Assembly: GCA_016712275.1 (NCBI GenBank)
Contig: JADJRI010000055.1
Span: 1-27,798 of the forward strand
DNA: 27,798 nucleotides
Direction: 5' to 3'
From: Planctomycetota bacterium
Lineage (GTDB): Bacteria; Planctomycetota; Phycisphaerae; UBA1845; UTPLA1
Shown here: positions 1 through 9,027 of the stretch, one piece after another
How the letters are laid out: every line of letters starts with the position of its first letter
Numbering within the stretch: position 1 is the stretch's first letter
The notes under the pieces: generated by a model
Seen by the model: only the letters and a program-made list of their open reading frames with translations
Database searches by the model: none
What the model was told of the DNA's origin: nothing
Program-made: the position numbers and the translations under genes

Positions 1-1
1 C

Positions 2-205
2 ATACTCGTCACGGACGGCTATTTCGAATGGAAGAACCCGGCCAACGAGCAATTCGGCATTGAGCGCATTCTCGATCTCACCCGAAAGAATCGCGACTTG
101 CCGGCCGACGAAATGATTCGCCTGCTCAATGAGTCCGTGCTAAGTTTTGCACAGGGCACCTGCCAGGCCGATGACCTCACCGCATTGATCGTCAAGAAAC
201 TCTAA
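2..205 (+). CDS. C-terminal fragment of SpoIIE/PP2C-type serine phosphatase
   Basis: The frame is open from the window edge to a TAA at 203-205 and gives about 67 residues. It begins ILVTDGYFEW, followed by NEQFG.ER, and ends with FAQGTCQADDLTALIVKK. The VTDG near the start and the late DDLTAL(I/V)V strand are the last metal-binding motifs of RsbU/SpoIIE-type PP2C phosphatases, where the DD pair coordinates Mn/Mg. In that family the enzyme dephosphorylates anti-sigma-antagonist proteins in partner-switching stress or signalling pathways, usually downstream of a sensor domain. The sensor half lies outside the window, so the input signal is unknown. The gene converges with the gene at 217-1178, leaving only 11 nt between them. 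Confidence 0.8.
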   Translation: MLVTDGYFEWKNPANEQFGIERILDLTRKNRDLPADEMIRLLNESVLSFAQGTCQADDLTALIVKKL

Positions 206-216
206 TGCCGGCGCAA

Positions 217-1178
217 TCAACTCGGCATGGTCGCGAGGCGTTCCCGGATAGCGAAGCTGCCGGAAGGGAATAACTCCTCAAAGCCATTTCCGTGCGAATG
301 TGAAAGAATCAGGCCCAGCGTAATGGCCGTCCACAAGATCGCCGTCACCAGAAACGGCCGGTCGTGAATCAACACATCGCTCGGCCCGGTGCGCTGGCCG
401 AGACTGATGACCATCGCATATCGAAAAACCGCATAAAACACGAGCGGCGTCGTGAAAACGAGCGACCTCGGCGCCGGCGTATTGGGATCGAGCGTGTAGA
501 GCAGGAATGTCATCACCGCCATCGCGCCCGTCACCGCCAGCAATAGGTTAAGCAGCTCAATCGTGTATTGCGACAGCGTCGCCCGATGCTTGGCCGCGGC
601 CTCGCCATTCTGGAGAACTGCGAGCTCACATCGCCGCTTTCCGAAACCCAGGAACAAACAAAGCGTGAATGTGCAAACGACCAACCATGCCGAAACCGGC
701 ACCTGAATCGCCTGCGCACCGGCCAGCGCCCGTATCACAAAACCAATCGCAATCAGAATCACGTCGAGCAATACGCGCTGCTTTCCCCACAGCGAATAGA
801 ACAGATTGAGCGTGAGGTATCCGATCGCCGTCAGCGCGAACCCGCGCGGCATAAACCAGGCGCCGGCAATGCCACCCCCTGCAAGCAACACCGATTGAAC
901 ACCCGCAAACGCCGGTGAAAGCGACCCTGGCCACGGGACGATTTTTCTTCGTCGGGTGCAGCGCATCTTCGCGGTAATCGAGCAGATCATTAAGGGCGTA
1001 AACGGATGCCGGCGCACGCAAAAAATTCCGAAGGCGGCAACAGCGAGGAGAATGGGGCCGAAGCGCATCCCGGTTGATCGAGCCGCACACCGAATACCAG
1101 CGCGGCGAAAACGAACACGTTCTTCACCCACTGGGCGGGACGCATCAATTTGATGGCGGCGACAGCTTTCTGAACCAA
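217..1178 (-). CDS. UbiA-family prenyltransferase (decaprenyl-phosphate phosphoribosyltransferase-like), frames broken
   Basis: Three minus-strand frames together make one polytopic protein of about 315 residues. The N-terminus (from TTG at 1178) carries LMRPAQWVKNVFVFAALVF, typical of the UbiA group that moves phosphoribose onto polyprenyl phosphate. The next part (RFGPILLAVAAFGIFC) is in a second frame. The Asp-rich motif NDLLDYREDALHPTKKNRP, which binds Mg-diphosphate, is in a third. The rest, with many hydrophobic helices, returns to the second frame and ends at TGA 217-219. At least three indels are therefore needed, near 1070, 1010 and 930. The enzyme would act in the inner membrane on lipid-linked sugar precursors. 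The exact substrate is inferred from motif likeness only. The true start is uncertain because no good ATG is in frame upstream. Confidence 0.75.
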
Positions 1179-1244
1179 CTGGGTTGCCTCCCTGGCGAAC
1201 GATGGGTCATTCTCGCGATCGAGGCAACCGCGTCAAACCTCAGG

Positions 1245-1745
1245 TTATTTCCCCGGTTCGTGCAGCGGCCGTGCACGAATCCCCGGCGCGATATCCTGGC
1301 CTTCCCGCTTCTTGGCCAGCTTCATCTCTTCCGCCCTCAGTTCTCGATTCAATTTGATGCCCAGCTTGAATCGCCCGCTTCCCAAATCGCGGCAATTGCA
1401 AATCCGCCCGCTGACATGAACCGGTTGACGGCTGACCGTTCGGTAGGCAATCGTGCAGGCCGATCCGGTTCGCAGCTCCCGATCGTATTCCAGCGCGACA
1501 CCGCTCTTGGAAATATCAAACACAGGACACTCGACATCTTCCACACGTCCTTGCGCGTCGTGAGGCGAAAAGCAAACGCATGTCCGCTCGCAATCATGTC
1601 GCGTTGCCTTTCGCCGCGAAGAGGCCGTGCCGGTCGCGGCTCCACCCGATGCGCGATGCACCGGCTGGAATAAGCCGCCCGTTTCATGACGAATGACGGC
1701 GCCGCTGGGCTCGCCGTCGTACATAGGAATCGTCTCTTCGGACAT
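1245..1745 (-). CDS. PilZ domain protein
   Basis: About 166 residues from ATG 1745, which is preferred over the upstream GTG at 1784. Both c-di-GMP binding signatures of PilZ domains are visible: RKATR (RxxxR) near the first third and DISKSG (D/NxSxxG) about 40 residues later, followed by beta-strand-like sequence ending in LGIKL. PilZ proteins bind cyclic di-GMP and pass the signal to motility, exopolysaccharide or other targets. No second domain is seen; the N-terminal 45 residues are polar and probably disordered, and the tail is basic. It stands alone between the UbiA-type gene and a divergent sigma factor gene. Confidence 0.8.
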   Translation of the reverse strand: MSEETIPMYDGEPSGAVIRHETGGLFQPVHRASGGAATGTASSRRKATRHDCERTCVCFSPHDAQGRVEDVECPVFDISKSGVALEYDRELRTGSACTIAYRTVSRQPVHVSGRICNCRDLGSGRFKLGIKLNRELRAEEMKLAKKREGQDIAPGIRARPLHEPGK

Positions 1746-1978
1746 GCAGACCCCCCGTTCATTCCGCAATTCGCGGCAATCCACTGATCAACGCGCATGG
1801 CCGGAATGTCCCGTGTATCGGTCCGTCACCCGACGAGAATCTGCGGAGGAGCCGTTATGGGCGGCGTGGAATTTGTGAACGGACCACGGATTCGCTGCGA
1901 CCGAAAAAAATCTCGCTGTAGAATCAAACGAATCAGGTTCGTGCGACAGTTACCAGTTGACAGGCCGCGGTTGGCCGG

Positions 1979-2524
1979 ATGGTTCGGGACATGACTTACG
2001 CTCTAAGGCCGACGTCTGATGCGCCCGAACGCCCCGAATTGACCGCGGGGCTGACGGCGCGTGCAGCCATCGAGGACCTGCGGCGGCGATTGGTTCGTTA
2101 TGCGGTCAAGCTCCTCTGGAACCGCGATGACGCGGAGGAAGTGACCCAGGAAGCCTTTGGCATCGCTATTGAGCATGGCGTAACCCATGCGGAATCTCGA
2201 TTCGGACCGTGGATGTTTCGCACCGTCGGAAACTTGTGCCTGAATCGGCGGCGCAAGCGAAAGCACGAGCCGCTCGACAAGTGGATCGAGCATGCCGGCG
2301 AAGATGATCCGGTCGAAAAAGCCGCCCAACTGGAAAGATTGACCATGTTGCGCGAGGCAATTGAAAAACTTCCCGATCAGCAGCGAATCGCCATTGTGCT
2401 CAAGACACAGCAGCAAATGGACTACGGCGACATGGCCCACATCATGGAGATTTCCGAGTCAGCCGCCCGCGGCCACGTCCATCAGGCCCGACGCAAACTC
2501 GCCGAGCTGATGCCACAGGAGTAA
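1979..2524 (+). CDS. ECF-type RNA polymerase sigma factor
   Basis: A 181-residue sigma-70 family protein. Region 2 spans about residues 25-95 and contains DAEEVTQEAF and then FGPWMFRTVGNLCLNRRR, the core-binding and -10 recognition segment. Region 4 spans about residues 120-178 and contains LPDQQRIAIVLKTQQQMDYGDMA, with the helix-turn-helix ending in ARGHVHQARRKL. There is no region 1 or 3, as usual for extracytoplasmic-function sigmas. ATG codons lie at 1979 and 1991; neither has a strong ribosome site. The next gene starts 9 nt after the stop and encodes a zinc anti-sigma factor, so the pair is a standard ECF signalling unit. The inducing signal cannot be read from sequence. Confidence 0.9.
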   Translation: MVRDMTYALRPTSDAPERPELTAGLTARAAIEDLRRRLVRYAVKLLWNRDDAEEVTQEAFGIAIEHGVTHAESRFGPWMFRTVGNLCLNRRRKRKHEPLDKWIEHAGEDDPVEKAAQLERLTMLREAIEKLPDQQRIAIVLKTQQQMDYGDMAHIMEISESAARGHVHQARRKLAELMPQE

Positions 2525-2533
2525 CACCCGCCC

Positions 2534-3082
2534 ATGCAGGAATGCAACGACATTCGATCGCAAGTCGACGACTGGCTCGATGATGCTGTGTCCGGCGAAC
2601 GCAGCGCCGAAATCGAGCGACATCTCGCCGCCTGCGATGGGTGCCGCGCCTGCTTCGCCCGCCATGAATCGTTGGTCGCGGATTTGTCGGCGCTGGCCGG
2701 CGCGGCGAATCGAATGGGCTCGGAAAAATCCGTCGTGACAACCACCAAATCGCGATGGACCCGCGTCTCGCGCGCCGCCGCCATCATCGCATTGACGGCC
2801 GGTATCGCATGGTTCACCAGCGGCTATTTTCAGGCCGATCGCGAGACCCTGATTGTCGAAAACACGGGAATCACGAGCCAGCCGGGCCCGATCATCAATT
2901 CGAGTGCATTACCGGCGGACGAATTACCTTTTCGCGTTGAAGTGGACGATTCTCATTTTGCAGTGAATGTCAATTCCGGCGACCCGGCCATTCACATCGT
3001 CTGGGTTTATCAGGATCAACTAAAAATTGAATCAAACAAAAGTGACGAATCCGACAATTCAGATGTGCAACCCGCGCGGTAA
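2534..3082 (+). CDS. Membrane-anchored zinc anti-sigma factor (zf-HC2)
   Basis: 182 residues. The N-terminal domain has the HxxxCxxC zinc motif as HLAACDGC (His30, Cys34, Cys37), the hallmark of ZAS/zf-HC2 anti-sigma domains that hold ECF sigmas. A single hydrophobic helix at about residues 78-99 (AAAIIALTAGIAWF) anchors it in the inner membrane, leaving about 80 residues outside. It follows the sigma gene by 9 nt and is almost certainly its regulator. The C-terminal part is Asp/Ser/Asn rich and has no recognisable sensor fold. Confidence 0.88.
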   Translation: MQECNDIRSQVDDWLDDAVSGERSAEIERHLAACDGCRACFARHESLVADLSALAGAANRMGSEKSVVTTTKSRWTRVSRAAAIIALTAGIAWFTSGYFQADRETLIVENTGITSQPGPIINSSALPADELPFRVEVDDSHFAVNVNSGDPAIHIVWVYQDQLKIESNKSDESDNSDVQPAR

Positions 3083-3153
3083 AAAAGCAATGCCGGAGTC
3101 GAGTGTGAATTCGGATTCGGCAGCAATCAAACGAACATAAGGAGATGACTCAA

Positions 3154-4198
3154 ATGCTATCGACAATTTGCATCACATTCCTGCTTCAATCCCTCGCCGC
3201 CGACCGTGCCGTTGTCGCGTCTGCTCCACTCATTGCCAACACAGCTTCGCTGGCCATGGCGCAGCAGCCCGAACAGGCCGGTCGGCGCGGCGGTCGCACC
3301 CAGCCCCAGCCGCAGCCAACCGATGTCCGCGACGCCATGCCCGAAGGCTCGTCGCCGCTCATCAATCCGCCGGAAGTGCGAATGATCCCCGTTCAGAATG
3401 CAACGGCCGACGACATAGAGCGGCTGATTAACAGCGCGCTGCGGGACAAACTGGTCTATGCAGACCCGCGCACCAATTCGGTCATATACATGGGCCCTCC
3501 CGGTCTCGCGCAAAAAGTCGTGGACATGATCGCAAAAATAGACGTGCCCGGTCAGGCATCGATGTCGCAGAATTCGGTCCACGTCCAACCGCTCAAACAT
3601 CGCCGACCGGAGGATATCACACGCCAGCTTGCATCGACTTTGGGGTCGCGCCGCTTGAGATTGGCGGCCGATGAGAGTTCCTGCTCGATTATTCTGTCGG
3701 GCTCTCGCGCCGACATTAACGACGCTGTCGGCGCCATCGAAACGCTCGACCAGGAAACGCCGCCCGTGCAGCTCGAGATTCGCCATTCTCAGCGCCACCG
3801 CCAAGAAGCCGGATGACAAGACGCGTGAATCACTACCCATGCCCGAAGACCTTCAGCGCGTCGCCGAAGAAGCCGCCCGCTTCGGCCACATCGAATTTCA
3901 AGGACGCCTGACGGCCACCGCCACACAGGAACAAAGCTTCAAGATTTCCGGCGGCATTCAGAACCGGGCCGATGTCGGAATTCAGGGGCGCATCGTTTCG
4001 ATTCCAGCCGATGGCCCGATCAAACTCGACTTTGAATCGCAATTGCGTTTTCAGCAATTCGTGGACAAGCCCGGCCCCAGTTTCATGCTCTCCACCACCG
4101 TCATCGCCAAGCGGGGCGAGTTTGTCGTCATCGGCAGCGCGCCGGCGGGCTTTGACCCTGGCGATGCCCTGATTCTTGTGCTTCATGTCCGAAAGTAG
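3154..4198 (+). CDS. Exported protein with secretin N-domain (NolW-like) repeats, one frameshift
   Basis: Two overlapping frames (to 3816 and from about 3775 to 4198) form one protein of about 347 residues; an indel near 3780 joins PPVQLEI to AILSATAKKPDD. ATG 3154 is chosen because AAGGAG at 3139-3144 lies 9 nt upstream; ATG 3145 directly abuts it. A signal peptide is followed by a Gln/Arg/Pro linker, then two secretin-N-like units: VQNATADDIERLIN...VYADPRTNSVIYMG and VQPLKHRRPEDITRQL...RLAADESSCSIILSG. These are the ring-forming periplasmic domains of type II/III secretion and type IV pilus secretins. The C-terminal third is beta-rich and lacks a clear secretin pore domain, so the protein is probably an accessory rather than a channel. 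It is the third gene of the sigma/anti-sigma operon. Confidence 0.7.
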
Positions 4199-4277
4199 AG
4201 CCAGTGTGATTGCGGCGACCCTGCCAACCTGACGGTTGATTCACCCTGGTCCAAGCCTTTTTATCAAGAAAATAAAA

Positions 4278-4311
4278 CGGCGGGCGGATCCGACATCGGA
4301 TTCGCCCGCCG
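4278..4311. terminator. Bidirectional hairpin terminator
   Basis: A 16-bp stem (4278-4293 with 4296-4311) has one G-T mismatch and a nominal 2-nt loop. On the minus strand it is followed by a T-rich tail (the A-rich run at 4266-4277), so it best ends the minus-strand small gene at 4387-4593. It also sits 80 nt after the plus-strand operon that stops at 4198. Confidence 0.8.
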
Positions 4312-4386
4312 TGTGTTTGCGCATACGAGAATAAGTCGAGTCAAATCGGCGCTGCAATTCGGTTGCACCCGAGATGCATCACCGGA

Positions 4387-4593
4387 TCACAGCGTATTAA
4401 CAACGTCCAGCGCCAGCCCGCCCAGCAGCGATCGAATCGGCGTCAGCGCCAGATCGAGCCATAGCACACTGCCGAAGGCGACGGCCGGCAATGCGGCCAC
4501 AAGGCAGCCGGTGGTGAATGGAACCATGGCCACCGCGAACAGCGACAGAATCGCGGCCTTGCCGGACGAGAGTATTCGTTTTGATTCAAACAT
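4387..4593 (-). CDS. Small hydrophobic (lipoprotein-like) protein
   Basis: 68 residues from ATG 4593, chosen over an upstream in-frame start because GCGAGGA lies about 9 nt before it. The sequence is a basic start (MFESKRILSSGK), a hydrophobic stretch, then FTTGC, which resembles a lipobox, then a second hydrophobic stretch with GSVLWLDLALTPIRS. It probably sits in the membrane. No family is recognised. It lies 102 nt downstream of another small hydrophobic ORF on the same strand and is followed by the hairpin at 4278-4311, suggesting a two-gene transcript. Confidence 0.55.
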   Translation of the reverse strand: MFESKRILSSGKAAILSLFAVAMVPFTTGCLVAALPAVAFGSVLWLDLALTPIRSLLGGLALDVVNTL

Positions 4594-4695
4594 GCGTGTA
4601 ATCCTCGCTTCAAAATTCCTGACAACGATCGCACATGCGCCACGCGACCGACAGGAGCCGGGCAAAGCGCCAATCACCTATCCCAACGCCGGCCG

Positions 4696-4851
4696 TCAAA
4701 AGCCGACGACGTTGAAGTCGATGCCGACAAGCCCCAGTCCCGCCGTGATCAGGTCCGCGATCACATTCAGGATCTGCAGAAAGAACCCGGTCGGAAAAAA
4801 GGTAAAGAAAACCTCAAACGCGTCTCGAAGTACTCCGCCTTCCGCACCCAT
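4696..4851 (-). CDS. 51-residue hydrophobic micro-protein
   Basis: A short reading frame from ATG 4851 to TGA 4696-4698. It is supported by a good ribosome site, GAGGAG, about 8 nt upstream of the start. The product begins MGAEGGVLRDAFEVFFTFFP and continues as an amphipathic/hydrophobic helix rich in Phe, Leu, Ile and Gly. Function is unknown. It is oriented with the 68-residue gene downstream and probably shares a transcript with it. Confidence 0.5.
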   Translation of the reverse strand: MGAEGGVLRDAFEVFFTFFPTGFFLQILNVIADLITAGLGLVGIDFNVVGF

Positions 4852-5322
4852 GATGCACTCCTCAGTAAATGTCGCGGCGATTCAAAATCACATACGAGGC
4901 CGCGTCTTTGCGATTTCACTCATTGTGCCTCGCGGCTAGCAGCAGCCACGATGACTGATTTCGAAGGTACGCTCATCGGCCCCCCCAATCTGATTGGCCT
5001 GCCGATGTCACTTCGCCGTCATGGACGAATGTGATGGTGGTTCCCGCGAATTCAATCATTCTACGTCTGTAGATCGGCCCGATCAATGGAACAGCACACT
5101 GGAACACCGCGAACTGAAGCGGAGCGTCCCGAAATGCGCGATTGGGATTGGGTTATGGGCCGATGACGGATGCCGCCGAGAACTTATCACCCCTGCGAAC
5201 ATACAAGCAGTCGCTTATTCGTAGGACCACCTCATTTCATTTTGAGCGAAAGCAGTTGCCCATCCTGCATCATGGCGCCGTCGCAACAGCACAATGGAGT
5301 GCGCGCCACCAAATTCAAATCA
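4852..5322. other. Intergenic region, no supported gene
   Basis: 471 nt between the micro-protein gene and the 3' end of the MFS gene. Open frames here are short, have poor codon character and match nothing known to me. It should contain the promoter for the minus-strand micro-protein genes, but I see no clear -35/-10 pair. Confidence 0.4.
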
Positions 5323-6712
5323 CTACTCATCCTGCCGTCGGGACAGCAGCGAAAGCTGCGACCGACTCAGTCGATCCCGCGTTTGTGGATCGTCGATGCT
5401 CGACAGAATCGGCCGGTCGACCGAACCGCCCGATGGTCGCACCGTCAGTGTCTGCGACGCCACTGGCATGGCATGTTTCGGCACGACAGATATGCGACGA
5501 ATCAACGGCAAAATCGCCAGCCGCCCCAGCGACGAAAGGATGAAGAGCGCGAAGTAGGCCTCGTAGCTCTTGTCCCAAAAGCGCAGGATAAAGCCGCCCA
5601 GGAGAGCTCCCAAAACGATCGATGCCGAATTCACCAGATTGAACGTCGTAAGAACGCTGGTCCGCTCGTCATCGGGAATCGTTTCGAACAAGAGCAGAAA
5701 CGTCGCGAATTCATACGAAGCCCAGCACGCGCCTGCCAGCAACTGCGATGGCAGCAGGTAATACGGCGACGGCGAAATCACCCACATCGCCGCCAGTGGC
5801 ACCAGTCCGGCGCCGCCGAACCAAAGCAGCTTCATCGCTCCGTATTGCCTGACATACCGCCCCAGAAAAAGAGCACGGCCGACCTGGCAAGATACGACGT
5901 GGCCAGCATCGCGACATACAACCCGTATGAATACTGAAGCTTTTCGAGCATGAACGGCGTAAAAAAGGGCGCCGCGATCTGCGAGGTAATCTGCACCGCC
6001 ACCATGTATAGCATCAGCGCCCCTTCGCGCCGCCGAAACCGATCGACCACCTGCCGCAATGTCACGCGCTTCGCTCGATGAAGTCCTCGGCGGCCGGCTC
6101 GACCTGCTTGATTAGGAACACCGATGACAGGAGACGCGCCAGACAGGCAATCGAAAACACAATGGCAAAACCGAGAAGCGGCCCGTCCTGCAGTTTTGTT
6201 TGATGCAATATGTAACCGCCGGCGATCAGCCCGAGCATGACAAACGTCTGCGCAAAGCGAGTTCGCCGGGCAAAAAAGCCCGCCCGCAATCGCGGCGGCA
6301 CCAGATGGCTCATCCATGTATTCCAAGCCGGCGCCGCGGCCATGGCCGCTCCCCAGTACAGCGTCGCCGCGACCAGCACCGCCCAGCCGGGGATGTAACC
6401 AAGCCATGCGCCCAGTATCAGAGGTAGAAAGGATAGTGCCTGAGTCGTGGCACAGATAATGACCCATCGCCGCCGCGAGCCCGACCGCTTGACCACAATC
6501 GGCGAAATCATCTGCAGCACCGATCCCAGCAGCATCGGCACCGTCGCCATCAGCCCCGCAACCACCTCGCCCAGACCGATCGCCAGCACGAAGGCGGGCA
6601 GATAGGTCTCCCCCAAACCCACCATCACGCTGTAACTCGACCCGTCGATTACGCTGCATCGCAGGCTCGAACGGATCGGATCGGAATGAGTTGTGGAACG
6701 CCGCGACTGCAT
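5323..6712 (-). CDS. MFS transporter, two frameshifts
   Basis: About 463 residues assembled from three frames starting at ATG 6712. The first part has GLGETYLPAFVLAIGLGEVV, YWGAAMAAAPAWNTWMSHLVP and FFARRTRFAQ, typical of a planctomycete branch of the major facilitator superfamily. Around 6062-6075 the frame shifts to KRVTLRQVVDRFRRREGALM. At the G-run 5860-5863 it shifts again; adding one G gives FWGRYVRQYGAMKLLWFGG, a natural MFS loop. About 11-12 hydrophobic helices can be counted. It would be an inner-membrane secondary transporter of unknown substrate. Both breaks look like single-base indels, so the gene may be intact in the organism. Confidence 0.75.
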
Positions 6713-6763
6713 GAACCTGTTTCACGAAGTGAATTGAACCGACTGCAGAAATGCAGGAGTGCC

Positions 6764-6930
6764 CAATCGCCAAATCGCCAAATCACTATATCGCTATATC
6801 GCTACATCAGTAGGGTGGGCTCAGCCCACCTTTCCCCTGTATCTGAAATCTCGAATTTCAAATCTGATATTCCCGCTCCATCACAAAATCACCAAATTTC
6901 CGACTCGCAACTCGCAACCCGAAACTACTC
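6764..6930. repeat. Composite repeat: octamer run, palindrome, degenerate tail
   Basis: Three modules lie side by side. First come about five and a half copies of an 8-mer of type ATCGCCAA/ATCGCTAT (6765-6808). Next is the palindrome GGTGGGCTCAGCCCACC (6814-6830). Last is a degenerate tail of short units such as ATCTCGAATTTCAAATCTG and ACTCGCAACTCGCAACCCG (6845-6926). The same modules recur at 14156, 19110-19206, 19690 and 19798. Confidence 0.8.
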
Positions 6931-6932
6931 CG

Positions 6933-8339
6933 TCACACACAAATCCCCGGCTTCATCAAATGAAACTCCGTCGCCACCTGAAACGCATGCGCAATCGATA
7001 GCAACCGATCCTCCCCAAAATGCGGACCCATCAGTTGCAGCCCCACCGGCAAACCCGCCTCCGTAAACCCGCACGGAATGCTCACCGCCGGTCCCCGCCA
7101 GATTCGCAGCGCGGTTGTAAATATCCGCGAGATACATCTCCAGCGGATTGTCGCTCTTCTCCCCAATCTTAAACGCCGGCGTCGGCGTCGTCGGTGACAA
7201 GATCACGTCACACTTCTTAAACGCCTCCAGAAAATCATTCTTAATCAGCGTGCGAACCTTTAGCGCCTTCAGGTAATACGCATCGTAATACCCGCTCGAC
7301 AGCGCAAACGTCCCCAGCATGATCCGCCGCTTCACCTCCGCCCCAAACCCCTCGGCCCTGCTCCCGCTATATACACCCGTGTAATCCCGCGGCTCCGCCG
7401 TCCGATGCCCATACCGCACCCCGTCAAACCGCGCCAGATTGCTCGACGCCTCCGCCGTGCAGATCACATAGTAACATGCGATCGTGTAGGCCGAATGCGG
7501 CAGATGAATCTCATGAATCTCCGCCCCCAGCTTCTTGTAAACCTCAATCGCCGCCTCAACGCACCTCCGCGTCTCCGCATTCAACCCCTCGCCGAAATAC
7601 TCCGCCGCAATCCCAATCCGCATCCGCCCCACCGGCTCATCCAGCTTCGCGACGTAATCCGGTACCGGCGCATCGACACTCGTCGAGTCCCGCTCATCGC
7701 GCCCCGCAATAACCCCCAGCAATTCCGCCAACCCACGAACATCCACCGACACCGGCCCCACCTGATCCAGACTGCTCGCAAACGCGACCAGCCCATAGCG
7801 CGACACCCGGCCATACGACGGCTTCAATCCGCTCACCCCGCAGAACGACGCCGGCTGTCGAATCGATCCGCCGGTCTCGCTCCCCAGCGCATATGGCACC
7901 ATCCGCGACGACACCGCGACGATGGACCCGCCGGACGACCCGCCCGGCACGCGCTCCGGATCCCAGGGATTTCGCGTGACGAAAAAGCCGCTGTTCTCCG
8001 TCGAGCTGCCCATCGCGAATTCGTCCATGTTCGTCTTCGCGACAATCACCGCACCCGCCGCTTCCAATCGCTCCACCACATCGCGTCATAAGGCGATCGA
8101 AACCGCTCCAGCATCTTCGAGCCGCACGTCGTAAACCCATCCTTCGTACAAATATTGTCCTTCAATGCCACCGCCGTGCCGCGCAATACACCGCCCAATT
8201 CCCCACGCGCTCCCGCACCCTCCAGCGCCGACGCCCGCTTCAGCGCACTCTCATCCAACCTCGAAATCACCGCGCGCAACTTCGGATCCAAATGCGAAAT
8301 GTTGCCAAGCGTTGTTTGAATGTCAGTCGTCAATGACAT
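6933..8339 (-). CDS. gatA: Aspartyl/glutamyl-tRNA amidotransferase subunit A, two frameshifts
   Basis: About 468 residues from ATG 8339, the normal GatA size. The amidase-signature triad elements are present: the lysine in VALKDNICTKDG, GGSSGGS, and the nucleophile stretch GSETGGSIRQPASF. GatA hydrolyses glutamine and passes ammonia to mischarged Glu-tRNA(Gln) or Asp-tRNA(Asn) in the GatCAB complex. Two breaks interrupt the frame. One, near 8083, separates SPYDA from VVERLEAAGAVIVAKTNMDE. The other is near the G-run at about 7095; beyond it the frame reads PAVSIPCGFTEAGLPVGLQ and ends at TGA 6933-6935. gatC lies upstream on the same strand, 298 nt away. No gatB is in the window. Confidence 0.92.
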
Positions 8340-8485
8340 AAGAACGACACTATTAGAGAAAGCTGTTCACAAACGAACGAACCTGTTTAGCCCATCCCCA
8401 ACGGAGCAGGGCGAACGCATGAGGACTCCAACTATCCGAGCAACGTTGTAGCTGGTTTCAACGTTGTATTCCTCCCGTCCCCTTC

Positions 8486-8503
8486 AGGCCGTTTCAACGG
8501 CCT
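8486..8503. repeat. GTTTCAAC-core hairpin, copy 1
   Basis: Perfect 5-bp arms AGGCC/GGCCT surround the constant core GTTTCAAC, whose GTT/AAC ends also pair. Same core as 8563-8580, 12116-12133 and 19893-19912. Confidence 0.75.
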
Positions 8504-8562
8504 TCCCCGCAGGGCTGTAGGCCAGTCGTTTACGACTGGTGGGATCAAGACTGGAGAAATTT

Positions 8563-8580
8563 AGCCCGTTTCAACGGGCT
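8563..8580. repeat. GTTTCAAC-core hairpin, copy 2
   Basis: Perfect arms AGCCC/GGGCT around the same GTTTCAAC core. Confidence 0.75.
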
Positions 8581-8637
8581 TACTCCCCCACCTTTAGGCC
8601 TCGCGACCGCAGCGCGCATCCACATCAAACTACACTC

Positions 8638-8943
8638 TCACGCATCCATCTGATCCAAAACCTTCGGCACCTTAAAATAAGGCGCCGCCGCATCCGGGGC
8701 ATTCTCAAAAACCGCGTCAACCCCAAGCGACGGCTTCACCACATCCTCGCGCAACACATTACACACCGCCAGCGGATGCGCCGTCGGCTCCACCCCCTCC
8801 GTCGCCACCTCATTCAGCTTCTCGACATATAAAACAACATCGCTCAACTGCGAACCCAATCGCGCAATCTCCTCGTCGCTCAGCCGCAGCCGCGCCAAAT
8901 GGGCAATATGCCGAACCTGTCTCTCATCAATCCTGTTGCTCAT
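8638..8943 (-). CDS. gatC: Aspartyl/glutamyl-tRNA amidotransferase subunit C
   Basis: 101 residues from ATG 8943 (MSNRIDERQVRHIAHLARL). The family signature is clear: VRHIAHLARLRLSDEEI, then LSDVVLYVEKLNEV, then PTAHPLAVCNVLREDV, with the C-terminal FKVPKVLD. GatC wraps around GatA and helps it fold and dock on GatB in the tRNA-dependent amidation complex. An earlier in-frame start at 8985 would place the start inside the rpmB terminator and is rejected. It lies upstream of gatA, in the same direction. Confidence 0.93.
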   Translation of the reverse strand: MSNRIDERQVRHIAHLARLRLSDEEIARLGSQLSDVVLYVEKLNEVATEGVEPTAHPLAVCNVLREDVVKPSLGVDAVFENAPDAAAPYFKVPKVLDQMDA

Positions 8944-8954
8944 AAATACGCGCG

Positions 8955-8991
8955 CAAAAAAAGACGATGCCGAATTGCTCAGCATCGTCTT
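8955..8991 (-). terminator. Rho-independent terminator of rpmB
   Basis: On the minus strand there is a perfect 10-bp stem (8982-8991 with 8961-8970), an 11-nt loop, then a run of seven T (A-run 8956-8962). It stands 36 nt after the rpmB stop and just before the gatC start, separating the two transcripts. Confidence 0.9.
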
Positions 8992-9027
8992 CTATCATCT
9001 AACAGTAAAACGGTAAAGCCAAACGGC

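Larger units (their letters stand above)
8340..8637. other. Intergenic palindrome cluster between gatC and gatA
   Basis: 298 nt with no gene. It holds AGGCC-GTTTCAAC-GGCCT (8486-8503), CCAGTCGTTTACGACTGG (8522-8539) and AGCCC-GTTTCAAC-GGGCT (8563-8580), plus a further GTTTCAAC at 8455-8462 next to a direct repeat of CAACGTTG (8441, 8459). Confidence 0.75.

Noticed and set aside
4994..5224. 76-codon plus-strand frame
   Set aside because: No ribosome site, no coherent domain, no hydrophobic or helical pattern; probably chance.
7405..8091. 228-codon Arg-rich plus-strand frame
   Set aside because: Antisense to gatA, whose amidase motifs are unmistakable.
8455..8580. CRISPR-like array from repeated GTTTCAAC
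   Set aside because: The core is only 8 nt with different flanks and irregular spacing; no repeat/spacer pattern and no cas genes.
8340..8637. Riboswitch or leader upstream of gatA
   Set aside because: The palindromes belong to dispersed families present elsewhere in the window, so a gatA-specific regulator is not supported.
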